Positions 15,985 to 24,648 of a DNA stretch of 64,000 bases are shown here, piece after piece (the first letter of the stretch is position 1; each line of letters opens with the position of its first letter). A program made the translations under genes and the position numbers. The stretch is from an uncultured Paracoccaceae bacterium (GTDB lineage: Bacteria > Pseudomonadota > Alphaproteobacteria > Rhodobacterales > Rhodobacteraceae). Under the pieces are notes generated by a model. The model did not search any database. It saw nothing but the letters and a program-made list of their open reading frames with translations, and was not told the DNA's origin. Location of the stretch: assembly GCA_951812615.1 (NCBI GenBank), contig CATOSU010000013.1, positions 1 through 64,000 on the forward strand. The letters are read 5' to 3'.

Positions 15985-16415
15985 ATGGCGCATCCCAATC
16001 ATCACGCGGCAAGCTCGGCGCGCAAGTTCGGCGGGGTGGCGGATGACTATATCGCCATCCACCAGTGGTTCGACGTTACGAAATCCCATGAAGCCCTGCC
16101 GGTGCATCGGGCACTTCGCCATCACAGCTTTGGCTGCTTCGATTGCGAAGCGGTGTTTGGCCGGGAGATCATGAACGCGGCCGCCCGCCAGTCCGCCTGG
16201 GGGTCGTCCCCCGCCGGCTCGGTGTCCGGCAGGATCACCCCGTTGACCATCCACGGCACAATCGGGATCCCCCGCAGCCAGTCCGATACGGACGGGATCC
16301 GGCGGGGGACGACCCCCAGGCGGACTGGCGGGCGGCGGTGGCCACAGGCCAGACGCTCCTTGGCTTCAGCGACTGGCTGGCGATGCAGGCGCAGCGCTTG
16401 GGCGATGGGGCGTAA
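15985..16415 (+). pseudogene. DUF6915-family gene, disrupted by an inverted segment
   Basis: The start (MAHPNHHAASSARKFGG, then YIAIHQWFDVTKSH) and the end (DDPQADWRAAVATGQTLLGF, then SDWLAMQAQRLGDGA) both fit the DUF6915 family, but they are in different frames. Between them the natural middle (IPSVSDWLRGIPIVPWMVNG and onward) is present on the opposite strand, inside a 38-bp inverted repeat. The protein cannot be made as a single chain. Confidence 0.7.
16180..16336. repeat. 38-bp perfect inverted repeat around an 81-bp inverted segment
   Basis: The left arm 16180-16217 is the exact reverse complement of 16299-16336; the arms are GC-rich (GCCGCCCGCCAG at the outer tip). The 81 bp between them encode, on the minus strand, the missing centre of the DUF6915 protein. 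Flipping the loop alone would not restore the frame, because the extra arm is 38 bp. Confidence 0.9.
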
Positions 16416-16673
16416 TCATCCCTCGCACCCTTGAGCGAGCTGCCCTTTCGGGCGGCCCGTTTTCCGGAGGGACCGTTCCGCCGGGGAAAGGCAGGGGTCT
16501 TCCACCGGGTGTCGTCGGGCGCTGAACAGGAGGACGGGACAGGCCGTAGCCGCCGCCGCGCTCCGTTCCCGCCGTTCCACCCCGGGGCGGGCGGCACACG
16601 CGGGAGGAGCAAAGCCGGCTTTGGGTCCGGGTGATCCCGATGGGGGATCAAAGCACTGGAAAGGACTGAACCC

Positions 16674-17021
16674 ATGGAATTGATGACGACTGAACAACGC
16701 AAGACGCTTCTGGCAAACGGTTACCGGATGGCGGAAGAGGACATATCCGTTTCTGTCTGGCCGGTTGTGAAGTTGTTCACGCCGGATTCGTCGGCGACCT
16801 GGCTTCTGGCATGGCTGGACCCGGAGGACGAGGATGTGGCCTGGGGCTGCTGCGATCTTGGGCTTGGGCATCCCGAGATCGGGCCGGTGCGGCTTTCGGA
16901 GATCGCTGCGGTGCGCGGCCCGCTCGGCCTGCCGGTGGAGCGCGATTTCTACTTCGAGGCGGAGATGTCGCTCAGTGATTACGCCTCTCTGGCGCGCGCC
17001 CGGGGTGCGCTTGTGGCATGA
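16674..17021 (+). CDS. DUF2958 domain protein
   Basis: A 115-residue protein of the DUF2958 type, common on alphaproteobacterial plasmids near ParB, ArdC and DUF2493 genes. Typical parts are PVVKLFTPDSSATWLLAWLD, then FGCCDLG-like WGCCDLGLGHPEIGPV and LPVERDFYFEAE. The function is unknown. Its stop overlaps the next start by 4 bp. Confidence 0.75.
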   Translation: MELMTTEQRKTLLANGYRMAEEDISVSVWPVVKLFTPDSSATWLLAWLDPEDEDVAWGCCDLGLGHPEIGPVRLSEIAAVRGPLGLPVERDFYFEAEMSLSDYASLARARGALVA

Positions 17022-17281
17022 GCGCGCGGGAGGTGATCACCCTTCTCGCCCCGGCTTGCTGGGCATCGGCGCTGATCAATTGTGATCCCCTGGGTCTTGA
17101 TCCTGCGGACCGCAGGCATTTGGCCGCTTGCCTTGCGGATGCGGGCCTGTCGGTGGGGGAAGCGGCCGATTGCAGACCTGCGGGGTTCTGCTGGCAGCAC
17201 GCTGCCTCTGGGATCACCGGCGGGGCGGAGTGCGCACTTTACAGTTTTCTGGTGACCCGCGCCCGGCTGAGCGCGTCCTGA
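17018..17281 (+). CDS. Small protein of unknown function
   Basis: 87 residues, translationally coupled (ATGA overlap) to the DUF2958 gene. It contains a pair of cysteines (DCRPAGFCW) and an alanine-rich start. I do not recognise the family. A strong terminator follows, so it ends this transcription unit. Confidence 0.55.
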   Translation: MSAREVITLLAPACWASALINCDPLGLDPADRRHLAACLADAGLSVGEAADCRPAGFCWQHAASGITGGAECALYSFLVTRARLSAS

Positions 17282-17338
17282 CCCGCAGTGCTCCCGGCCG
17301 CCCGGTTCGGGCACGCTTCAACCCGTGTTGCCGGTTTT

Positions 17339-17372
17339 GGCCGTCTCGCCCGAAAGGGAGAGGCGGCCTTTT
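17339..17372 (+). terminator. Rho-independent terminator
   Basis: A 13-bp stem (GGCCGTCTCGCCC paired with GGGAGAGGCGGCC, one wobble and one mismatch) with a short loop and a TTTT run, placed between the 87-residue gene and parB. Confidence 0.75.
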
Positions 17373-17451
17373 GTCATGGGCGATCCGGGTCCGGGGGAAA
17401 GGAATTCCCGCGGATGGTCCGGATCGGATGTCATCAACTGGAGACAACGCA

Positions 17452-19482
17452 ATGACAAAGACACAGACCTATACCGCGCTCGACGTGGCGCTGGCGCGGC
17501 TTGCGGTTCATCCCGCCAATGTGCGTGCGCAGAATGCGGCGGCCTACAGCACGACCAGCGTTCAGGCGCTGGCGGCCAATATCCGGGAAGTGGGACTGTT
17601 GCAGCCCCTGCTGGTGCAGGAGACCGGCAAGACGCAGTACGGCGTGCTTGCGGGGGGCCGCCGGCTTGCGGCACTCAACCTGCTGGCCGCGGACAAGGGC
17701 GCGAAAGACTTCGGGCCGCGCATGAAGGTGGCCTGCCGGCTGGTGCCCGGTGATGCGCCGGTGACGGCGGCGCTGTCATTCTCGGAGAACGAGATGCAGG
17801 CCCCGATGGATGCGCTCGACCGGTACGAGGCGTTTGCGGCGCTCCGGGACGATGACGGTCTCGACGTGACCGATATCGCGCGTCTCTTCGGACAGACCGA
17901 ACGCTCGGTACGCGAGAGCCTGCGGATCGGGCTGGTGCATGAGGACATCCGCGCGGCCCACCGGGGCGGGAAGATTTCGCTTGAGACACTGAATGCCTTT
18001 GCCGGCCATCCCGACCGTGCGGTTCAGGCGGAGGTGTTCACCGCGCTTTCGGGCGAGGGGGGCCGTGTGGAGGCCTGGACGGTGAAACGGGCGCTGGATG
18101 CGCGCGGCGTGCGGCAGGGCGATGCGCTCGGGGCTTTTGTGCTGGAGGACTACCGCAAGGCCGGGGGCGGGATCGCGCCGGACCTGATCGAGGAGGACAG
18201 CGTGCTCAGCGATCCCGGTCTTGTGCAGAGCCTGCTGTCGCGGAAGCTCGATGATCTGGCCGAGGAGGAGCGGGCGCGGCTCGGCATGGGCTGGGCCGAA
18301 CACCGGATCGATCCCGACTGGGAGGCGCTCTCGGCCTATGGGCGGATCTACCCCGTGCCGGTCGACCTCGATGCGGCCACGCAGGCGCGGGTGGATGCGC
18401 TGAGTGCGCAGCTCGACGAGCTGGCCGAAGCCCATGAGGCGGCTGAGGACTGGGACGCGCAGGACCGGTTGGGTGACGCGCACGAAACCCTTGAGGCGGA
18501 GGTCGAGGCGCTGACCCATGCGTTCGATGCGCAGGAGGTGGAGACGACCGGTGTGCTCGCTGTCTGGCAGCACGGGGGCTTGCGTCTGATGCCGGGCATG
18601 GTGCGTCCCGAAGACCGGACGGACAGGGGTCCGGCGACGGGCGGAACCGGTGCCGGGGATAATACGGCTGCGGCAAGCCCGAAGATCTCCGCGAAGCTGG
18701 CCTCGGATATGGCGATCGAGCGGACCCGGGCGGTGGGTCTGGCGCTGGCGCGGGATCCGGCGACCGCGCGGGTCTATGGCGACTGGCTGCTTCTGGGCAA
18801 TGTGGCGCAGGGGCTTGTGCGTCGGGCGGAACAGTCGAGCCTGCGGTTTCAGGCGGCGACCCATGCGCCGGGCCTGATCCATGAGTGCGCAAGCGCGGAG
18901 GATCCGGGTGCGGCCATTGAGGCCGGGCACGGCGTGGTGGAGCGGATGCTCTTTGAGCACGAGGCCGGTCTGCCGACAGGCTGGGTCGATGACCAGGATG
19001 ATCCGCAAGAGACCGCGTTCGCGCGTTTCGCTGCGCTCGATCCGGTGGAGCGCGACCGGCTGGTGGCCTGGGCGGTGTCGCGCAGTCTGGAGCCGGTTGC
19101 GGGGGATGCGGTGCGCCCCTCGGCCCGTACGGCGGTGGAGGCGGCGGTGCTGCCGGACATCCGGATCCTCTGGACCCCGGATGCGCGGCTCTTCGGGCGG
19201 CTGACCAAGCCCGATCTTCTGCGCATCCTGCGCGACGATCTGGGTCTCGGCCAGAAGGCGGATACGCTGGCGAAGGCGAAGAAGTCGGAGATCGTGGAGA
19301 AGCTCGCCGCGCTTTTTGCCGCGCCGGATGCCACGCTGAGCGACGCGCAGCGGGCGGCCATCGCCCGCTGGTGCCCGCCCGGCATGGCCACGGTCGTGCC
19401 GGAGCGCGGTGAGGAAGAGGCCGGGGAGGGTGATTTTGCAGAGACGGCCGACCAGGCGGACGAGGCCTCTCTGGCGGCCTGA
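17452..19482 (+). CDS. parB: ParB/RepB/Spo0J-like partition protein
   Basis: A large (676-residue) ParB-family protein. The N-terminal ParB domain spans about residues 10-110 (VHPANVRAQN, IREVGLLQPLLVQ, YGVLAGGRRLAAL), followed by a helix-turn-helix part (VTDIARLFGQTERSVRESLRI). A long C-terminal region follows with an acidic coiled stretch and ends with a domain near KKSEIVEKLAALF. It would bind centromere-like sites or act on DNA in plasmid maintenance. No ParA is seen in the window. ATG 17452 follows CTGGAGACA, a good ribosome site. Confidence 0.85.
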   Translation: MTKTQTYTALDVALARLAVHPANVRAQNAAAYSTTSVQALAANIREVGLLQPLLVQETGKTQYGVLAGGRRLAALNLLAADKGAKDFGPRMKVACRLVPGDAPVTAALSFSENEMQAPMDALDRYEAFAALRDDDGLDVTDIARLFGQTERSVRESLRIGLVHEDIRAAHRGGKISLETLNAFAGHPDRAVQAEVFTALSGEGGRVEAWTVKRALDARGVRQGDALGAFVLEDYRKAGGGIAPDLIEEDSVLSDPGLVQSLLSRKLDDLAEEERARLGMGWAEHRIDPDWEALSAYGRIYPVPVDLDAATQARVDALSAQLDELAEAHEAAEDWDAQDRLGDAHETLEAEVEALTHAFDAQEVETTGVLAVWQHGGLRLMPGMVRPEDRTDRGPATGGTGAGDNTAAASPKISAKLASDMAIERTRAVGLALARDPATARVYGDWLLLGNVAQGLVRRAEQSSLRFQAATHAPGLIHECASAEDPGAAIEAGHGVVERMLFEHEAGLPTGWVDDQDDPQETAFARFAALDPVERDRLVAWAVSRSLEPVAGDAVRPSARTAVEAAVLPDIRILWTPDARLFGRLTKPDLLRILRDDLGLGQKADTLAKAKKSEIVEKLAALFAAPDATLSDAQRAAIARWCPPGMATVVPERGEEEAGEGDFAETADQADEASLAA

Positions 19483-19490
19483 GCGCCTCG

Positions 19491-19522
19491 CGCCGTCCTC
19501 GTATTCGGGGGCGGCGTTTTTT
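19491..19522 (+). terminator. Rho-independent terminator after parB
   Basis: Stem CGCCGTCCTCG / CGGGGGCGGCG with a 4-nt loop and six T residues, starting 9 bp after the parB stop. Confidence 0.8.
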
Positions 19523-19622
19523 CATGGGTAGTGACGCGGCCCGACCGGGCGGTGCCATTGGAGGGGAAGGGGTGGAGGGGTCTTCGGGAGGGTGATTCCG
19601 ATTAGCCAGAAAGGACAGACCC

Positions 19623-20516
19623 ATGGCGAAGACACTTCACGGCCCCGATATTTACACCCGGGTGACAGATGCGATCCTTGCGCATCTCGAGGCGGGTGTG
19701 CCGCCCTGGCGCAAGCCCTGGGACGATGGGGGTGTGGCACGGCTGCCCGTGCGGGTCACGGGTGAGCCCTATCGCGGCATCAACGTGCTGCTTTTGTGGC
19801 AGGCCGCCCTGGCGCGGGGCTATGTCTCGCCCAACTGGATGACCTATGCGCAGGCCCTCAAGCTGGGCGGGCAGGTGCGCCGGGGCGAGACCAGCGTGCG
19901 GGTGGTTAAATACGGGACGGTGAGGCGGGTGGCTTCCGAGGGAGAGGGCGGGGCGGAGGGCCCGGCCTTTGGCTATCTGCGGTCTTGCGCTGTGTTCAAC
20001 GTGGGACAGATCGACGGTCTGGATGCGGCGTGGTCTGCCGCTCCGCCGCCGCTGCGCGATTACGGGACAGAGGCGGATGCAAGGTTTCTGGCGTGGTTCG
20101 GTCGCACCGGGCTGAAGCTGCGGACGCGCGATGCGGGGCGGGCCTGTTACGATATTGCCGCCGACTGCATCGAGATGCCGCCGGTGTGGCGGTTCGAGAG
20201 CCCGGCGGCCCACGCGGGAACGCTTCTTCATGAGACGTGCCATGCCACAGGGGCGAAATCGCGGCTGGACCGGTCGTTCGGAACGGGCTTTGGCGATGCG
20301 GCCTGGTCGCGCGAGGAGTTGGTGGCCGAGCTCGGATCCGCCATGGCCGGGGCGCGGCTGGGCATTGCGCCGCAGTTCGAGGCCAATGCCGCTTACCTTC
20401 AGCACTGGATTGACATTCTGAAAAGCGATACCCGGGCCATCGTGCGGGCGGCCTCTGCGGCGCAGAAGGCGGCCGACTGGCTGATCGGGAAGGCGGGGCT
20501 CCTGGACGCGGCCTGA
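19623..20516 (+). CDS. ardC: ArdC-like antirestriction protein / zincin
   Basis: A 297-residue ArdC-type protein. The N-terminal ssDNA-binding part is typical (IYTRVTDAILAHLEAGVPPW, then PYRGINVLLLW), and the C-terminal metallopeptidase-like domain has LLHETCHATG and REELVAELGSAM. ArdC proteins coat and protect incoming single-stranded plasmid DNA from host restriction during conjugation. It sits between parB and other plasmid genes, as expected. The ribosome site is AGAAAGGAC. Confidence 0.88.
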   Translation: MAKTLHGPDIYTRVTDAILAHLEAGVPPWRKPWDDGGVARLPVRVTGEPYRGINVLLLWQAALARGYVSPNWMTYAQALKLGGQVRRGETSVRVVKYGTVRRVASEGEGGAEGPAFGYLRSCAVFNVGQIDGLDAAWSAAPPPLRDYGTEADARFLAWFGRTGLKLRTRDAGRACYDIAADCIEMPPVWRFESPAAHAGTLLHETCHATGAKSRLDRSFGTGFGDAAWSREELVAELGSAMAGARLGIAPQFEANAAYLQHWIDILKSDTRAIVRAASAAQKAADWLIGKAGLLDAA

Positions 20517-20554
20517 AACGCCCCGCCCCGGTTCCGGGGCAGTCCCGCGCGTCC

Positions 20555-20902
20555 TTGCCGGTCGCGCCGCGCCCGCGCTATGCTTCCGGGGCAATCGTGA
20601 CAGGGAGGGGGTGTCCCCTGGCGTTTCTCAGGCGCAGATCTTCGGCGCGGACGAAGGCCCCGCTGCCGCCTGTGGCCCCGGCGAGTGATGTGCCGCGGCT
20701 GCGGGTTGACGGGTTGCGACTCGACGCGCTCGACAGCACCGTGCTCCGGGTCGAGTGCATCTGCGGTCATGCGGGCGAGGTGCCTGTCGCGCCCCTGGTC
20801 GCGCGCCATGGCCGCGGGGTACGGGTGCGCGATGCGCTCGGAGTGGTGCGGTGTACGCGCTGCAACGGGCAGACAGTCCGCAGGGTTTTTGCGGGCGGCT
20901 GA
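20555..20902 (+). CDS. Small zinc-ribbon-like protein
   Basis: 115 residues with a C-x-C pair (VECICGHAG) and a C-x2-C pair (VRCTRCNGQ) separated by about 30 residues, which suggests one zinc ribbon. The N-terminal 40 residues are basic. The family is not recognised. It starts 38 bp after ardC on the same strand. The start codon is uncertain. Confidence 0.5.
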   Translation: MPVAPRPRYASGAIVTGRGCPLAFLRRRSSARTKAPLPPVAPASDVPRLRVDGLRLDALDSTVLRVECICGHAGEVPVAPLVARHGRGVRVRDALGVVRCTRCNGQTVRRVFAGG

Positions 20903-21586
20903 ACCGAACGGGTTCGCCGTTGCCGCCGGAGTGCGGCTGGACACAAACCGCTCCTGGTTTCGCCGGAGAGGGAAGCGCGGCGGTGCCGCGCTTGCAGGGG
21001 GATTCGGACAAGCCGAACGCCCCTGCGGAGCCCCCGCCGGGGGCTTTGACCCTTGCGGGCTGGCTTGACCCCCTGCGGAGCCCCCGCTCCGGCCATTGAG
21101 GCCGGGTCGGGCGCTGCCTCGACGTCCGGACACCGATCCGGCGTTGGCGCGGGGTTGGACGGGCCGCGCGGGGGCCGAGCAGGTCTGCGGCGGGTGCCGG
21201 GGCCGGATTGCGCGCCGGGTGCCCTCCTTCGTCGGGCCTCCCTTTGCTGCATCCGTCCCCGGCACCCGGTCTTGCCCTTTGCCTGTCCCTGTCGCGCGGC
21301 CCTGTGGTGGGGCACACACACACGATCGGGCAGCATACCTTGCAGGTGGCCCTCCAAAGCACGCCTGCGTCAAGGATCACAAAATTTTGCGGCCCCCCTC
21401 GCGCAAGCGGTCAGGGCGCACCAACCGGTGAGCTTGCGCCGGCGTCGCTGTTGCGCGCGGCAAATTTTTGCGCCCGGGCCAAGCCCGGCACCTTCGGTGT
21501 CCCTGACCCAAGCGCCCTTTGGGGGGCGGGGACCTCGCACGCTGCCCGCAATGGTGCGTGTGGCGCTTGCGAGAGGAGTATATCCC
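20903..21586. other. 684-bp intergenic region
   Basis: GC-rich DNA with several open frames on both strands but none with a recognisable domain. It holds two copies of a word CCCTGCGGAGCCCCCGC (about 21020 and 21070), a short CA run (about 21305-21320), and a GAGAGGAG ribosome site at 21571-21578 for the next gene. It may include regulatory RNA or a promoter; nothing definite is seen. Confidence 0.4.
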
Positions 21587-22483
21587 ATGCTGGATGTATA
21601 TGAGACCATCGAGACCTTCGGGCTTTGCGAAACCCAGGCTGACCTGCCGATCCCCGATGATGATATCTTGCGCGACCGGATCGTGCGGGAGGCGTTCGAG
21701 AGTTTTCTGGGCGGTCTGCAAGGCACCGGTCTTCATGGCGAGATCGAACCGCTGGCCCATGGGCTGGCGACGCTGTTCCATCGCCGGAAGGGCGCGATGG
21801 CCAGTGTTCTTGATCGGGCGACGGACACGATCCGGGGTCTGGTGCGGGCTGCCGATGGCTCGGAGGTTCTGGAGATGCAGATGGAGGAGGCGCAGCGTGT
21901 CGCGGAGCAGGCGCGTGACCGGCTGGACGGGCTGGAGGTGATGGCGGAGGCGGCGGCGCGGTGTTACGAGATCGAGACCGGGCGGGCATATCTGCCGCCC
22001 GCCGGGGACCGCAGTGGTCGGGATGCCCGGCAGACGGGGGCGCTCTTTGAGGCGAAGGCCTGGATCGAGGCGCATGAGCGGCAGGAGGCGGCGCGCTTCC
22101 GGGTCGAGGGGCGGCCGCTGGCGGTGGCCGGGGCGCGGGACTGGATCGATCACGCGCGGGTCTGGGATGTGCTCGACCGCTGCCGGACGCGCTACCGTGA
22201 GGCGCATGGCGAAGAGGTGATCCTCTATCACAAGGGTGACCGGAAGGGGGTGGATGCGATTGCGTCGGCCTGGGCGCGGTCGCGTCAGGTGGGCCAGGTG
22301 GTGTTTCGTCCGAACTGGTCGGGTTTTGGCAAGCGGGCGGGGTTCCGGGCGATTGACGACATGTTTGCGACCCCGAAGCCGCTTGGGGGTGTTGTGATCT
22401 TCGGGGTGACGGGGATTGCGCTCAATCTGGCGGAGAAGGCGGAAGCCAAACGCATCGCGGTGATGCGGGTGCGCGCCGGCTGA
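21587..22483 (+). CDS. DUF2493 / SLOG-like (cpYpsA-related) protein
   Basis: 298 residues. The C-terminal half carries the SLOG/DUF2493 nucleotide-binding motif: VILYHKGDRKGVDAIASAWA, then GVVIFGVTGIALNLAEKA. The N-terminal half is helical and acidic. Proteins of this kind are frequent in rhodobacterial plasmid backbones beside ArdC and ParB; their ligand is thought to be a nucleotide derivative. The start at 21587 is set by the GAGAGGAG ribosome site; an open frame reaches further upstream to 21053 without support. Confidence 0.72.
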   Translation: MLDVYETIETFGLCETQADLPIPDDDILRDRIVREAFESFLGGLQGTGLHGEIEPLAHGLATLFHRRKGAMASVLDRATDTIRGLVRAADGSEVLEMQMEEAQRVAEQARDRLDGLEVMAEAAARCYEIETGRAYLPPAGDRSGRDARQTGALFEAKAWIEAHERQEAARFRVEGRPLAVAGARDWIDHARVWDVLDRCRTRYREAHGEEVILYHKGDRKGVDAIASAWARSRQVGQVVFRPNWSGFGKRAGFRAIDDMFATPKPLGGVVIFGVTGIALNLAEKAEAKRIAVMRVRAG

Positions 22484-22961
22484 GGCGCTTCGGCTGCGGC
22501 TCTGGTCCTGCGGGACCGGGGCCGTTTGTCGCGTGAAATCGGCGCGGCGGCTTCTGGCCGCCCCCTTCCAGTCCCCGGGTCTGCGGTCCCCGCCGTTCTG
22601 CATCTGCGCCGGTCTGCATCTGGCCGGTCAGGGCCACGGGATGTGCCGGGCTGATCCTGCGGGCTGGCCCCCGGTGTCTGCCCATGCGGTTCTCAAAGCG
22701 CGCGCCCAACCGGATGCGGGCGGTGGTCTTGTCCCGTGACAGGGGCGGTGGTGAGGTGTCGTTTGCGCGTCCTGTCCTCCGTGGCACTGGTTTCTTCGAG
22801 ATGGGGTGTCGCGGGGCGCGGCCCCGGGGTGCGGTCGCCCGATGGGCTCCCCAAGCAGAAATACGGTTTCCGCAAGCGGACCCTCCGGATTTCAGCTTGC
22901 CCCGGGGCCTTTGACGCCCCGCGCCCTTGTCCCCATCGAAACCAGAGCCACGGAGGACATC
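22484..22961. other. 478-bp intergenic region
   Basis: No convincing gene on either strand. CGGAGGACATC just before 22962 is the ribosome site of the next gene. Nothing else notable is seen. Confidence 0.4.
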
Positions 22962-23171
22962 ATGGCCAATCACTACACAATCACCGCACCGGTCAAGTCG
23001 AAGGACGGCAAGACGCGCTACCCCCGGGTGGGGGTGCTCTTTGAGAACCACAACCGGGAGACCGGCGAGGTGTTCTACACGATCAAGCTCGACTTCCCGG
23101 TGGGGGTGACCGAGCTCGTCGCCTTCCCGCCGAAGCCCCGCGACGAAGAGACCCCGGAAGTGACCGGGTGA
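22962..23171 (+). CDS. Small conserved-looking plasmid protein
   Basis: 69 residues beginning MANHYTITAPVKSKDGKTRY. It has alternating strand-like segments (PRVGVLFENHN, VFYTIKLDFPVGVTELVAF) and looks like a compact beta protein. A strong CGGAGGA ribosome site precedes it. I do not recognise the family. Confidence 0.6.
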   Translation: MANHYTITAPVKSKDGKTRYPRVGVLFENHNRETGEVFYTIKLDFPVGVTELVAFPPKPRDEETPEVTG

Positions 23172-23339
23172 GGACGGGACAACAGGGGCGGCCAGAAGCC
23201 GCCCCGACCGGCTTTGCCGGTTGGCGCGCTTGCGCGCCAGTCCATCACAGGGATGGAGCAGGGTGCAAGGGTGGCGCGAAGATGACAATGGAAGTGCCGC
23301 GCGAATGCGGCTATATGAGAGAAGAAGGAGAGACCCACC

Positions 23340-23678
23340 ATGCCGATGGCAGCTTTTGATACGATGAGCGTTGCGAAGCGTCTTCAGGACGATTTCGAGA
23401 TGCCGCAGAAACAGGCCGAAGGGGTGGCGCTGGTGCTGCACGAGAATTTCGTGGGCAACGTGGCGACGAAGGAAGACGTGAAGGCGCTGGACAAAAAGAT
23501 CGACGACAGCGTGAAGGCACTGCACGACAAGCTGGACGGCAAGATCGACACGGTTGCGGCGACGTTGAAGACGGAGATTGCGCAGTCCACGAACCGGGCG
23601 ATCTACACGCTGGGGGGTCTTGTGGGCATCCTTTTTGTCATTGACCGGATCATCCCGCTGTTTGGTGTCGGCAACTGA
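23340..23678 (+). CDS. DUF1640-like coiled-coil membrane protein
   Basis: 112 residues with the layout of DUF1640/CCDC90-type proteins: an N-terminal helix (FDTMSVAKRLQDDFEMPQKQ), the segment VATKEDVKALDKKIDDSVKA, a coiled coil to about residue 85 and one C-terminal membrane helix (IYTLGGLVGILFVIDRIIPL). It is small and often found on mobile elements; the role is unknown. AGAAGGAGA is the ribosome site. A terminator follows. Confidence 0.7.
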   Translation: MPMAAFDTMSVAKRLQDDFEMPQKQAEGVALVLHENFVGNVATKEDVKALDKKIDDSVKALHDKLDGKIDTVAATLKTEIAQSTNRAIYTLGGLVGILFVIDRIIPLFGVGN

Positions 23679-23700
23679 CGGCACCCCCATAGCTACATTC

Positions 23701-23731
23701 AAAACGCCGCCCCGAGAGGGGTGGCGTTTTT
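23701..23731 (+). terminator. Rho-independent terminator
   Basis: AACGCCGCCCC / GGGGTGGCGTT stem with a GAGA loop and a T run. It ends the plus-strand unit and faces the minus-strand gene at 23787. Confidence 0.85.
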
Positions 23732-23786
23732 CGTTCTGCGCCCGCCCGGTTTGCCGCGCGTTCGACCCGGCCAGGGTCCGCCCGTG

Positions 23787-24035
23787 TCAATCGCGCTCCG
23801 GTCCGGTGCAATGGCGGTTATGCTCTTCGATCAGGGTTTTGAGATCGAGGCGTTTGAGCTTGGCGGTCTGGACGAGATCGAGGAGCGCCTTCAGCTCCTG
23901 GGTCTCGATGGATGTGAGCCAGTGCAGATCGTTCTGACTGATGCGGTCCAACATCCGCTGCATCATCGGCAAGTGCCCGATCCCGACCTTGCGCTTGTAG
24001 CGGGAAGGGGGGTCGGATGGTTTTGCTTTGGGCAT
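23787..24035 (-). CDS. Small protein of unknown function next to the transfer origin
   Basis: 82 residues, basic at the N-terminus (MPKAKPSDPPSRYKRKVGIG) and helical afterwards (IETQELKALLDLVQTAKLKR). ATG 24035 has AAAGGAAC upstream. Its position, divergent from the relaxase and beside the putative oriT, would suit a small relaxosome accessory or regulator, but that is a guess. Confidence 0.5.
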   Translation of the reverse strand: MPKAKPSDPPSRYKRKVGIGHLPMMQRMLDRISQNDLHWLTSIETQELKALLDLVQTAKLKRLDLKTLIEEHNRHCTGPERD

Positions 24036-24603
24036 GGGGCTGTTCCTTTCGCGCAGCCGGGGTGATGACCTGACGCGGGGTCCGCCAGTCGCGCAGGAAG
24101 GCCCAGGAAGGCCATCGGGTTTGTGTTTCACCGCGCCGTTTCAGTTCGGGCCTGACCCTGCCACATCTTGCCACAACCTGCCGGTCCTGCAAAATCTCCG
24201 AAATCACCTGATCCTGGAGACCTCGACACCGCCGCAGGATTGCGCCGGCTTACCGGTTCCGATGTCCCCCGACAGCCCCCGGTTTTCCCTCTTCCCCGGA
24301 AAGCTGGACCGGCGGCTGTTCCTCACTCCCCCGCGCCTCTCCCCCCTTTCCCCGCCTCGTCCCCCCAGGTTTCCCTCTTTCCCCCGTTTGCCGCAAGAGG
24401 GGAAACCCCTTTCCCTCCCGAGCCAACCCTTTGTTCCCCTTGAGAGATTTCCGCTCCCCTCCCGCTTCCCCTCTTTCCCCTCCACCCCCGACATCCTCCC
24501 CTGCGTTGGAAACCGGGGCGCCCGAGGGGAATCCTTGGGGGAAAGGCCTCGATCCGGGACAACAGGGGAAGCGAAGCGAACAAAAATCAGACAGGCACGA
24601 TTA
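24036..24603. other. Pyrimidine-rich non-coding region upstream of the relaxase
   Basis: 568 bp without a convincing gene. From about 24320 to 24510 the plus strand is roughly three quarters or more C and T, in runs such as CTCTCCCCCCTTTCCCC. The strand bias is far stronger than elsewhere in the window. Together with the dyad that follows, it may belong to the transfer origin. Confidence 0.5.
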
Positions 24604-24631
24604 CACATCAAAATTTGCCAATTTTGATGTG
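24604..24631. repeat. Perfect 12-bp dyad, candidate oriT element
   Basis: CACATCAAAATT (24604-24615) and AATTTTGATGTG (24620-24631) with a TGCC loop, ending 17 bp before the relaxase start. AT-rich DNA in a very GC-rich setting. Relaxase genes often lie next to their origin, where an inverted repeat adjoins the nick site. It could instead be an operator of the relaxase gene. Confidence 0.6.
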
Positions 24632-24648
24632 ACCTGTATGCTCCCGGC

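Noticed and set aside
16180..16336. Phase-variable invertible switch controlling the DUF6915 gene.
   Set aside because: Flipping the 81-bp loop would leave the 38-bp extra arm, so the frame would not be restored; no invertase gene is nearby.
23168..23359. Short plus-strand frame between the two small plasmid genes.
   Set aside because: No ribosome site or domain; it overlaps the ribosome site and start of the DUF1640-like gene.
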